64,000 nucleotides of DNA from Denitratimonas sp037478135 (lineage in GTDB: Bacteria; Pseudomonadota; Gammaproteobacteria; Xanthomonadales; Xanthomonadaceae): contig NZ_JBBHDV010000006.1 in assembly GCF_037478135.1 (NCBI RefSeq), forward strand, positions 124,001-188,000, read 5' to 3'. Shown here piece by piece: positions 55,471 through 63,137 of the stretch (position 1 is its first letter; each line of letters opens with the position of its first letter). A program made the position numbers and the translations under genes. The notes below the pieces were generated by a model. That model worked only from the letters and a program-made list of their open reading frames with translations, was not told the origin of the DNA and searched no databases.

Positions 55471-56643
55471 ATGCTGCTGAACCTGTTCGATGCGCTGCGC
55501 GAGGAAAAGCTGCCGGTCACCTTGCGCGAATGGCTGGATCTGCTGGCCGCGCTGGAGGCTGATCTGGCCTTCGCCGATATCGAGCAGTTCCACGCGCTGG
55601 CACGCGCGGTGCTGGTCAAGGACGAACGTCATTTCGACCGTTTCGACCGGGCCTTCGGTCGCTTCTGGGACGGCGTTTCGACGCTGCCGGACGAGGATTT
55701 CGCGCGGATTCCGGAAGACTGGCTGCGGCGCGAATTCGAGCGCCGGTTCAGCGACGAGGACAAGGCGAAGATCGAGCAACTCGGCGGGTTGGAGGAACTG
55801 ATGCGCCGCTTCCGCGAGCGCCTGGCCGAACAGAAGGAGCGCCATGCCGGCGGCAACCGCTGGATCGGTACCGGCGGCACCAGCCCGTTCGGCTCGGGTG
55901 GTTTTCACCCCGGCGGCATCCGGCTCGGGCCGCGCGGCGGCGGGCGCATGGCGGCCAAGGTGTGGGAAAGGCGCGAGTACCGCAATCTGGATGGCGATGC
56001 GGAACTGTCGCCGCGCAATTTCAAGACCGCCTTGCGCCGGTTGCGGCGTTTCGCGCGCGAAGGTGCGCAGATGGAGCTGGACCTGCCCGCCACCATCGCC
56101 GCCACCGCGCGCGAGGGCGGCCTGCTGGATGTGAAGCTGCGCCCGGAACGGCACAACGCGGTGAAGGTGCTGCTGTTTCTGGATATCGGCGGCTCGATGG
56201 ACGATCACGTCGCCGCCTGCGAGGCGCTGTTCGGTGCGGCCAAATCCGAGTTCAAGCGCTTGCAGCATTTCTACTTCCACAACTTCATCTACGACCACGT
56301 CTGGAGCGACAACCAGCGCCGCAGCAGCTCGCGCCTGGCCGTGACCGAACTGCTGCGCCGCTACAACCCGGATTACAAAGTGGTGTTCGTTGGCGATGCG
56401 GCGATGGGGCCGTACGAGATCACCCACACCGGCGGCAGCGTCGAGCACTGGAACGAGGAACCGGGTGCGGTCTGGTTCGGACGCATCCGCGAACACTTCC
56501 GCCAGCTGGTCTGGATCAATCCGAACCCGCCGGCGCAGTGGCGCTACACCGCCTCCACCCAGCTGGTGCGCGAACTGGTCGAAGATCGCATGTACCCGCT
56601 GACCCCGGACGGGCTCAACCAGGCAATGCGGGCACTGATGTAA
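55471..56643 (+). CDS. VWA/CoxE-like protein, partner of MoxR
   Basis: 390 residues. A helical N-terminus is followed by a glycine-rich linker (GNRWIGTGGTSPFGSGGFHPGG) and a C-terminal von Willebrand A domain. The MIDAS-like motif reads DIGGSMD, where the common form is DxSxS, so the first Ser is replaced by Gly; the downstream conserved Asp is in VVFVGDAAMGPYEIT. Such MoxR-VWA pairs handle late assembly of metalloenzymes or envelope complexes. The pseudokinase gene follows 140 bases later, same strand. Confidence 0.88.
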   Translation: MLLNLFDALREEKLPVTLREWLDLLAALEADLAFADIEQFHALARAVLVKDERHFDRFDRAFGRFWDGVSTLPDEDFARIPEDWLRREFERRFSDEDKAKIEQLGGLEELMRRFRERLAEQKERHAGGNRWIGTGGTSPFGSGGFHPGGIRLGPRGGGRMAAKVWERREYRNLDGDAELSPRNFKTALRRLRRFAREGAQMELDLPATIAATAREGGLLDVKLRPERHNAVKVLLFLDIGGSMDDHVAACEALFGAAKSEFKRLQHFYFHNFIYDHVWSDNQRRSSSRLAVTELLRRYNPDYKVVFVGDAAMGPYEITHTGGSVEHWNEEPGAVWFGRIREHFRQLVWINPNPPAQWRYTASTQLVRELVEDRMYPLTPDGLNQAMRALM

Positions 56644-56783
56644 GCGCGCTCGCCTTATGCCGGCGACTTCCCCGCCACAGCGCAAACATGCAAAGCTTGC
56701 AGCTGCGGCCCCAGGACGCAGGGCCGCTGCCTGTGGCGGCACGGTGCGGAGCGCCGCCGCCAGCCACCAAGGATGTCTGTCAC

Positions 56784-58781
56784 ATGGAGACAGCCCCGCA
56801 TTGCAGGATGTCGTGTTGCGCGCTGCTGGCCATCACGCTTGCCGTGCCGGCGGCGCTGCTGGCAGTCCCGCAGCCACCACAGGAGACGCCGCCAGGCAGC
56901 GTCATCACCGATGATGCGTATCCGATCAGCCCCGAACTGGCCAGCGCCCGACGCCAGATCGAGGCCGGCCATTTCCACGAAGCGATCGCCACGCTGCAAA
57001 CACTGGCCCAGGGCATGGATGACAGCACCGATGCGCGGCGCCGCGCGCGGGTGCTGGGCACGCTCGGGATCGCGCTGAACTTCGTCGGCGCCTACGGCGA
57101 AGCGATCGAAGTGCAACACCATGCGCTGGCGCTGTACGAATCGATCAATTATCCAGCCGGCATCACCGCTGTCACGCTGAACCTCGGCGGTTCACTCGGC
57201 CATCTGGGCGATGTCGCCGGCGCCCGGCGCCACTACGAGCGCGCACTGGTGCTGAAGCAGGCCCACGGAATTGAAAGCGGTGTCGGCGTGATCCATCAGC
57301 GCCTGGCGGAACTGGCCGATGCCGAAGGCGATCTGGACGGCGCCGAGGCCGCATCGAACCGCGCGTTGGAGGCCTTTGCCCGCGCCCCCGCACCGGCGAT
57401 GGAAAGCCTGACCCGCAGCAGCCTGGCGCAGTTGCTGGCACGCCGGCAGCGGCACGAGGCCGCCATGGAACAGATCGGTCTGGCCGAACGCCTTGCGATC
57501 AGCGCAGGCTCGGCACGGGCCGAAGCCATCGCGCGCGCTGCCCATGCCGAGGTGCTGATGCAGCATGCGCGCAGCGGGGACCTGGACCCGCACACGCGCA
57601 CCACCCTGCTGGACCAGGCCGAGCACGCGCTGCAACGCGCCGTGGTCACCAACGCGGCACAGGAGAGCCCGCACTGGCGCGCCACGCTGTTGGAGTCGCT
57701 GTCGGAGCTGTACGAACTCAAGGGCGATCCCGCCGCCGCACTGGAGCAGCTGCGCCAGGCGCGAGAGCTTCAATCCTCGTTGCGCCAACGCACCGACCTG
57801 GCCCGCGCCGGCATGCTGTCGGCCGGTTATGAATTCGCCCGCCAGCAACGAGAAATCCACCGCCTTCAAGGCCAGGAGGTCCGCAGCAGCGCGGCACTGG
57901 TACAACAGCGGCGCGGACTGCTGTTGCTGGCCGCCCTGTTGCTGACCTCGCTCGGGCTGGCGCTGATGCTGTGGCGCCGCAACCGGCTGCGACAGGCGAT
58001 GGCGGCGCAACTGCACGAGCACAACCAGGCCCTGGCCCACAGCGTGGAGCAGGCGCAACGCGAACGGCAGCGGGCCGAGGCCTTCGCGATGCGGCAGCGG
58101 CGCTTCCTGCGCCTGGCCAGCGAAGACCTGCGCGGCCCGCTGCTGGAAATGCGCACCCTGGCCGAACGCACCTTGGTGGACGAGAACCCCGAAGCACGGC
58201 GCCGCACCAATGCCGCCATCGCGCAACATGCCGCCGACCTGCTGTGGGTGACCGAACAGATGCTGGAAAGCGCCAGCCAGGAGGACCGTGACGCCAGCAC
58301 GGCAGCGCTGCACGAAGCCGTCGATCTGGTGCCGATGCTGCGCGACATCGTGGATCAGGCCACGCCGCGCGCACTGCATTTCGACCAGCACCTGGAGTTC
58401 CGCAGCAGCCTGACCAGCGCCCCGACACAACTGGAGCGCACCCGCTGCACCGTGGCGCTGCGCGAGCTGCTCGACATCCTGCTGTACTCCAACCCGCCGC
58501 GTACCCGCTTCATCCTCGATCTGCACGAAGAACACGATGGACAGCTGCGGCTGGGCATGAGCGCCGGCATCGCGCGGCTGCCGGACTGGCAGGACATCGC
58601 GATGGGGCACGAGATCGGCGATGTTACGCTGCGCCTGGCGCTGTCCTGGATCCAGCACACGGTGCAGGACAACGGCGGCCGCATCAGCACCGAGCGCAGC
58701 GATCAGGACAGCCACCGCGAAGTCGTCATCCGCTTCCCGCGCGACACGCAATCACCACCGGCGGCAACCGCAAAGGGCTGA
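56784..58781 (+). CDS. TPR protein fused to a predicted inactive histidine kinase
   Basis: 665 residues. A signal or anchor segment (MSCCALLAITLAVPAALL) precedes TPR repeats (about 50-350: TLGIALNFVGAYGEAIEVQHHAL, TLNLGGSLGHLGDVAGARRHYERAL). One membrane helix lies at about 378-397, then a coiled coil and a HisKA/HATPase-like region. At the phosphorylation box the sequence is S446-E-D-L-R-G-P-L where active kinases have SHELRTPL, so the His is Glu447. In the ATPase part, the usual N-box asparagine pattern and the DxGxG lid are not visible; only QDNGGRISTE recalls the last helix. It is therefore probably a pseudokinase scaffold or sensor. The start is uncertain (56784 used; 56808 possible). 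Confidence 0.75.
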   Translation: METAPHCRMSCCALLAITLAVPAALLAVPQPPQETPPGSVITDDAYPISPELASARRQIEAGHFHEAIATLQTLAQGMDDSTDARRRARVLGTLGIALNFVGAYGEAIEVQHHALALYESINYPAGITAVTLNLGGSLGHLGDVAGARRHYERALVLKQAHGIESGVGVIHQRLAELADAEGDLDGAEAASNRALEAFARAPAPAMESLTRSSLAQLLARRQRHEAAMEQIGLAERLAISAGSARAEAIARAAHAEVLMQHARSGDLDPHTRTTLLDQAEHALQRAVVTNAAQESPHWRATLLESLSELYELKGDPAAALEQLRQARELQSSLRQRTDLARAGMLSAGYEFARQQREIHRLQGQEVRSSAALVQQRRGLLLLAALLLTSLGLALMLWRRNRLRQAMAAQLHEHNQALAHSVEQAQRERQRAEAFAMRQRRFLRLASEDLRGPLLEMRTLAERTLVDENPEARRRTNAAIAQHAADLLWVTEQMLESASQEDRDASTAALHEAVDLVPMLRDIVDQATPRALHFDQHLEFRSSLTSAPTQLERTRCTVALRELLDILLYSNPPRTRFILDLHEEHDGQLRLGMSAGIARLPDWQDIAMGHEIGDVTLRLALSWIQHTVQDNGGRISTERSDQDSHREVVIRFPRDTQSPPAATAKG

Positions 58782-58783
58782 AA

Positions 58784-59467
58784 TCAGCTTCGCAGCCGTC
58801 GCGCCACCGCCGGGCGCCACAGCAGCGCCATCAGCACGCCCAGCACGAAACCGGTCAGGTGCGCCCACCACGCGACCGCACCGAAGGCCGGCCCGATGAA
58901 GGTGAACCCCAGTTGCAGCAAGGCCCAGATTGCGATCAGCAACGAGGCCGGCGTGCGCACGAACTCCAGGAACAGCCCGAGCGGCACGACAAAGCCCAGA
59001 TGGGCGCGCGGGAACAGCGCCAGATAGGCGCCAATCACGCCGGAAATCGCGCCACTGGCGCCGACGATCACCGCCGCATGTGTGTTCTGCAACGAGATCG
59101 CCGCCGCCAAATTCGCCAGCCCGCCGCACAGCAGGAACAGCAACACCAGCCGCCACGGCCCGAGCGCCCGCTCGGACGGAATCCCGAAGATCATCAGGAA
59201 CAACAGGTTGCCGACCAGATGCAGCCAGTCGGCATGCACGAAGATCGCCGAAAACAGCGTCAGCACGCGGCCATCAAGCAGGCTGCGCCACTCCACCTCC
59301 CCGGCCAGCAGGGTTTCCGGCACCGTGCCCCAGCGTTGCAGGAAATGCCCCCGCTCGCCGGCATCACCGGTCGCCAGCCATACCCATACCACCATGCAGG
59401 CCAACACCAGCAACGGCGTCGCCCAGGGCGGCGGCGGCCGACGCCGCGAGGGCACGTGCACGAACAT
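58784..59467 (-). CDS. Rhomboid-family intramembrane serine protease
   Basis: 227 residues with about six or seven helices. The catalytic dyad is Ser138 in VGASGAISG and His203 in WAHLTGFVLG; the oxyanion and L1 region is in FVHADWLHLVGNLLFLMIFG. It lies two bases from the pseudokinase gene in convergent orientation. Substrates are unknown; in some bacteria rhomboids process TatA or GlyGly-CTERM proteins. No Asp/Glu loss is seen, so it should be active. Confidence 0.92.
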   Translation of the reverse strand: MFVHVPSRRRPPPPWATPLLVLACMVVWVWLATGDAGERGHFLQRWGTVPETLLAGEVEWRSLLDGRVLTLFSAIFVHADWLHLVGNLLFLMIFGIPSERALGPWRLVLLFLLCGGLANLAAAISLQNTHAAVIVGASGAISGVIGAYLALFPRAHLGFVVPLGLFLEFVRTPASLLIAIWALLQLGFTFIGPAFGAVAWWAHLTGFVLGVLMALLWRPAVARRLRS

Positions 59468-59518
59468 CTCAGCCGCACCACCGCGATCTTGGCCGCGCGT
59501 CGGTGGCGGTGTGGCAAC

Positions 59519-60340
59519 TCATGGTCGCGGCACCAGGAAGCGCAGGCTTCCGCGCGCAACCAGCGCACCATCGGGACGGATCACATCAACCACCAGCCCT
59601 TCCTCGATCGCATCGCCCTGGCGGTAGCGGCGCCCGTCGATCAGCACAAAGCGCCCGGCCGGATCGGCATCGTAGACATGCATGCTCAGGCGCAACGGCG
59701 GCAAGCCTTCGCGCTGTGCCGGCATCAGCATCGACAGCAGCGGCACCGCTTCCAGCGGCTCGGCCGGGACTGGTGCAGGTGCGGCGGTGGAAGGTGCTGG
59801 CGCGGCCGGAATCTGTGTTGGAGTCTGCGCCGGGGCCGTCGCTACCGGGCGTGGAGCAGCCGGAGTCGGCGCTGGAGGCGGCAACGGGATGGAACCGGCC
59901 GGCATCGGCATTGATTCCCGCTCATTGCCGGCAAATTCCGGGTCCTCGCGCGTCGGCACCTGCGTGATGACCTGCGCCGGCGTCACGGCTGCGGACGGCG
60001 CAGGCCGGGGCGCGGATGCGGGCGAACGGGCCGATTCCGCAATGTCCTGCCTGGGTGCATGGCGGTCACTATCAACAGCCGGTGCCGGCGCATCAGCAGC
60101 CGCACCCACCGTCTCGGCAATCGGCATTTCGCTGGCAACATTGTCTCGGGTGGCCCACCACCACCAACCCGCCAGACCGGCCACCAACAGCAGCGCCATC
60201 GCCAGACCCAGCAGGAAACCGGGCAGCCAGGCGCGGCCCGCACCGCTGACCGTATCGCTTGCAGGCGTCATCAGATCGGGCAGATGTCCGAGCCGGCGTT
60301 CGGCTTCGGATTTTTTCAGCGCTTCCAGGATCAGCGACAT
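59519..60340 (-). CDS. gspB: General secretion pathway protein B (GspB/ExeB)
   Basis: 273 residues. The cytoplasmic start SLILEALKKSEAERRLG matches the family, followed by one membrane helix (LPGFLLGLAMALLLVAGLAG), a long Pro/Ala-rich periplasmic linker (about 75-200) and a small C-terminal domain (LSMHVYDADPAGRFVLIDGRRYRQGD). GspB with GspA helps place the secretin of a type II secretion system across peptidoglycan. It is 81 bases downstream of gspA, same strand. The rest of a gsp cluster is not in the window. Confidence 0.88.
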   Translation of the reverse strand: MSLILEALKKSEAERRLGHLPDLMTPASDTVSGAGRAWLPGFLLGLAMALLLVAGLAGWWWWATRDNVASEMPIAETVGAAADAPAPAVDSDRHAPRQDIAESARSPASAPRPAPSAAVTPAQVITQVPTREDPEFAGNERESMPMPAGSIPLPPPAPTPAAPRPVATAPAQTPTQIPAAPAPSTAAPAPVPAEPLEAVPLLSMLMPAQREGLPPLRLSMHVYDADPAGRFVLIDGRRYRQGDAIEEGLVVDVIRPDGALVARGSLRFLVPRP

Positions 60341-60421
60341 GGCGCGTTGCCTCCGGCGCGGCGAACAGGCGGCCGTGTCATCGGCAGCGGCAATGTGATT
60401 GGGCAGGACATCGGTGCCACC

Positions 60422-62047
60422 TCAGCTCAGCCTGCGCCGCAGACGCGGGCCGTCGCGCTCGGTGCCGGCCAGCACCTGCGCGGTTTCCGGCCCAACAATG
60501 CCATCGGGCACCAATCCGCTGGCGCTCTGCAGCGCACGCACCCCGGCTTCGACCTGGGCGTCGAAAACCGCCGGGCCGCCCATGTCGAGGTTGGCATGAC
60601 CGGAAGCGACCAGCCGCTCGCGCAGCCATTCCACACCGGGACCGCTGTCACCGCGCTTCAGCGTGGCGCCGGAAAGAAAGACCGGCGCCCGCCACAACGC
60701 GAAATACTCGCCCAGCCACAGATCCTCGAAGCCGCCACGCGCCACATCCACGGTGTCGCCGCCCACGCCCAGCCGCACCCGCTGCGCGTCGGCACCCAGC
60801 AGCACCGCCCACAGATCACCGGCCTCGCCCGACAGGCGCAGCACCACCGGCCGCCCGAGGGTCTGCAATTTCGCCAACGTGCCGCCGCCACGCAGGCAAT
60901 GGACCCCGGGCGCGACCACGGCCGGGCAGCGCATCGCGGTCCCCACATCGGCCTGCGCGCCGCGCAACTTCCACAAGGCCAGCAGGCGGGTGAAGGCGGT
61001 GTGTTGCGAGGCTTCTCCACTGGCCGCCAGGCGCGCCAGGTCTTCGGCCTCCAGCAGCGCGGCGGGCTCGCCGGTCGGCTCGGCCAGCGACTCGCCCGAG
61101 TCTGCCGGAACCGGAGCCGCATCGACCGCTTCGGATGACGGTTGCCGCGGCCACAGCCACATCGTAAGCAGCATGACGCACAGCAGCGCCAGTGCGAACC
61201 AGGTGACGCGCGGCATGCGCCGTGGACGCAGCCGCGCCGGCAATACTTCAGCGGCAGCGCGGTCCACCAGACGCTCGCTGATCTGCGCCTGGCCGGTGGC
61301 GTAACCGGCCATCAGGCTGCGGTCGGCGATGGTGTTGATCAGGCGCGGCACGCCGCCGGAGCGCTGGTGCAGGCGCCGCACCGCGAGCTTGGAAAACGGG
61401 AATCGCGTGCTGCCGGCCACCGCCAGCCGATGACGCAGATAGGCATCGGTTTCCTCGGCATCCAGCGGCATCAGGTGGTAGCGCGCGGTGATGCGCTGTG
61501 CGAGCTGGCGCAGTTCCGGCTGCGCCACCATCTGGCGCAGTTCCGGCTGGCCCAGCAGGATGATCTGCAGCAGCTTCTGGGTCGGGGTTTCCAGATTGGT
61601 CAGCAGCCGGATCTGTTCCAGCGCCTCGAACGACAGGCTCTGCGCCTCGTCCACGATCAGCACCACGCGCAGGCCCTGCGCATAGGCTTCGATCAGATAG
61701 GCATTGAGCGCATCGACCAGGTGCTTGAGCGAGTCGCCGTGCCCGCTGATATCGATCTTCAGCTCCTCGGCGATGCTCTGCAAAAGCTCCAGCGGCGTCA
61801 GCCTCGGGTTCAGCACCAGCGCCACGCGCACGTTCTCCGGCAACTGCTCCAGCAGCAGCCGGCACAGCGTGGTCTTGCCGGTGCCGACCTCGCCGGTGAG
61901 CTGCACAAAGCCGCCGCCGCCGCCCTGGCCGATGCCATAGAGCAGGTGCGCCAGCGCGTCGCGATGACGATCACTCAGGAATACGAAGCGCGGATCGGGC
62001 GTGATCGAGAAAGGCGCTTCGCGCAGGCCGTAGAAATCCAGGTACAT
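60422..62047 (-). CDS. gspA: Type II secretion ATPase GspA/ExeA with peptidoglycan-binding domain
   Basis: 541 residues. The AAA ATPase starts MYLDFYGLREAPFSITPDPRFVF; Walker A is GEVGTGKT (52-59) and Walker B LRVVLIVDEAQSLSF. One membrane helix follows (PRVTWFALALLCVMLLTMWLW), then a periplasmic part ending in a PG_binding_1-like repeat (LKRGDSGPGVEWLRERL, FDAQVEAGVRALQSASGLVPDGIVGPET). It remodels peptidoglycan for secretin assembly together with GspB. The start is preceded by GGA five bases away; the extension to 62101 is discounted. Confidence 0.92.
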   Translation of the reverse strand: MYLDFYGLREAPFSITPDPRFVFLSDRHRDALAHLLYGIGQGGGGGFVQLTGEVGTGKTTLCRLLLEQLPENVRVALVLNPRLTPLELLQSIAEELKIDISGHGDSLKHLVDALNAYLIEAYAQGLRVVLIVDEAQSLSFEALEQIRLLTNLETPTQKLLQIILLGQPELRQMVAQPELRQLAQRITARYHLMPLDAEETDAYLRHRLAVAGSTRFPFSKLAVRRLHQRSGGVPRLINTIADRSLMAGYATGQAQISERLVDRAAAEVLPARLRPRRMPRVTWFALALLCVMLLTMWLWPRQPSSEAVDAAPVPADSGESLAEPTGEPAALLEAEDLARLAASGEASQHTAFTRLLALWKLRGAQADVGTAMRCPAVVAPGVHCLRGGGTLAKLQTLGRPVVLRLSGEAGDLWAVLLGADAQRVRLGVGGDTVDVARGGFEDLWLGEYFALWRAPVFLSGATLKRGDSGPGVEWLRERLVASGHANLDMGGPAVFDAQVEAGVRALQSASGLVPDGIVGPETAQVLAGTERDGPRLRRRLS

Positions 62048-62171
62048 GTTGTTCCACAAGGACGAACGCGCCAGCGCGATGGCTGGCGGAATCGGTATCA
62101 CTGTATCCAGCGGCCCTGCGGGGCTGCGTTAGGAATCGGTTAAAACGCGCAGCGGAACACGGCGCGGCGCA

Positions 62172-62804
62172 TCATTCGCCCGACGCCAGCGGCAGCTGCG
62201 GCTGTTGCAGTTCGATCCGGCCTTCGCCGCTGACGATCTTCTTGTATTCGGGCCGCGAAACCGAGACGTAGCGCTCGTTGCCGCCGATCTCCACCTGCGG
62301 GCCGTCGGTGATCGCGCGGCCGTGCTCATCCACCCGCACCACCATCGTGGCCTTGCGCCCGGTGTGGCAGATGGTCTTGATCTCGCTCAGCGAATCGGCC
62401 CACGCCAGCAGATACTGGCTGCCTTCGAACAGCTCGCCGCGGAAATCAGTGCGCAGACCGTAGGCCAGCACCGGCACCCCGAGCTGATCGACCACTTCCG
62501 ACAGCTCCCAGACCTGGCGGCGCGAAAGGAATTGCGATTCATCCACCAGCACGCAATGCAGCGCACCGTTGGCGTCGATGTCGGCGCGCACGATGGCGAG
62601 CAGGTCCGCGTCGCGTTCGAACACGCGCCCGCGCGCCGACAAGCCGATGCGCGAAGCCACCACACCCTCGCCGTAGCGGTTGTCCAGCTTCGGCGTCAGG
62701 ATCAGCGTGCGCATCCCGCGCTCGTGGTAGTTGTGCGCGCTCTGCAGCAGCGTGGTGGTCTTTCCGGCGTTCATCGCCGAGTAGTAGAAGTAGAGCTTGG
62801 CCAT
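62172..62804 (-). CDS. tdk: Thymidine kinase (TK1 type) with lost zinc ligands
   Basis: 210 residues. Salvages thymidine to dTMP. The P-loop is AMNAGKTTTLL, catalytic Glu89 lies in VLVDESQFLSRRQ, and the lasso loop is GGNERYVSVSRPEYK. In E. coli Tdk, zinc is held by two Cys in TICFCGRK and a Cys plus His in SVCRKHYK. Here the first site reads TICHTGRK (Cys146 present, Thr148 in place of Cys), and the second reads SVSRPEYK (Ser183 for Cys, Glu186 for His), so three of four ligands are gone. The rest of the fold is well conserved, so activity is plausible without zinc. Confidence 0.9.
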   Translation of the reverse strand: MAKLYFYYSAMNAGKTTTLLQSAHNYHERGMRTLILTPKLDNRYGEGVVASRIGLSARGRVFERDADLLAIVRADIDANGALHCVLVDESQFLSRRQVWELSEVVDQLGVPVLAYGLRTDFRGELFEGSQYLLAWADSLSEIKTICHTGRKATMVVRVDEHGRAITDGPQVEIGGNERYVSVSRPEYKKIVSGEGRIELQQPQLPLASGE

Positions 62805-63137
62805 GACATCCCCATGCGAGCGCGCATCCTAATGCACCCGGGCCGGATCGTCGCGACGCGAGCGGCGACGGAGCGGATCGGGCGGCATTTCGGACGGCAT
62901 CGAAACCGCAATCCTCTGCCAGCATCGGAATCACCCGCTGGTGCCGCACGTCACGTCGAAATGCGGGACGAACGCTGACGCTCAAAGCAGCATGCGCCCA
63001 GTCCGCATGTCCGGGAACCGGATGATCACCAGTCCGCCAGATGATGCTCAACGCAATGGCCCCGGATCACTCCGGGGCCGTTGCTATCCAAGATGCCGAA
63101 CGCGCTGGCGTCCGGCTTGGCATCACGGATGACGCGC
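62805..63137. other. Gap upstream of tdk and after the putA-like stop
   Basis: 333 bases. The tdk promoter is presumably at the left end. The strong hairpin at 63053-63084 is described separately. No gene recognised. Confidence 0.4.
63053..63084 (-). terminator. Strong hairpin after the putA-like gene
   Basis: GGCCCCGGA (63058-63066) pairs perfectly with TCCGGGGCC (63071-63079) around TCAC. The stem extends by GCAA/TTGC across a G-T wobble. It begins 54 bases after the stop on the minus strand. It lacks a T-run but is the obvious terminator. Confidence 0.7.
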
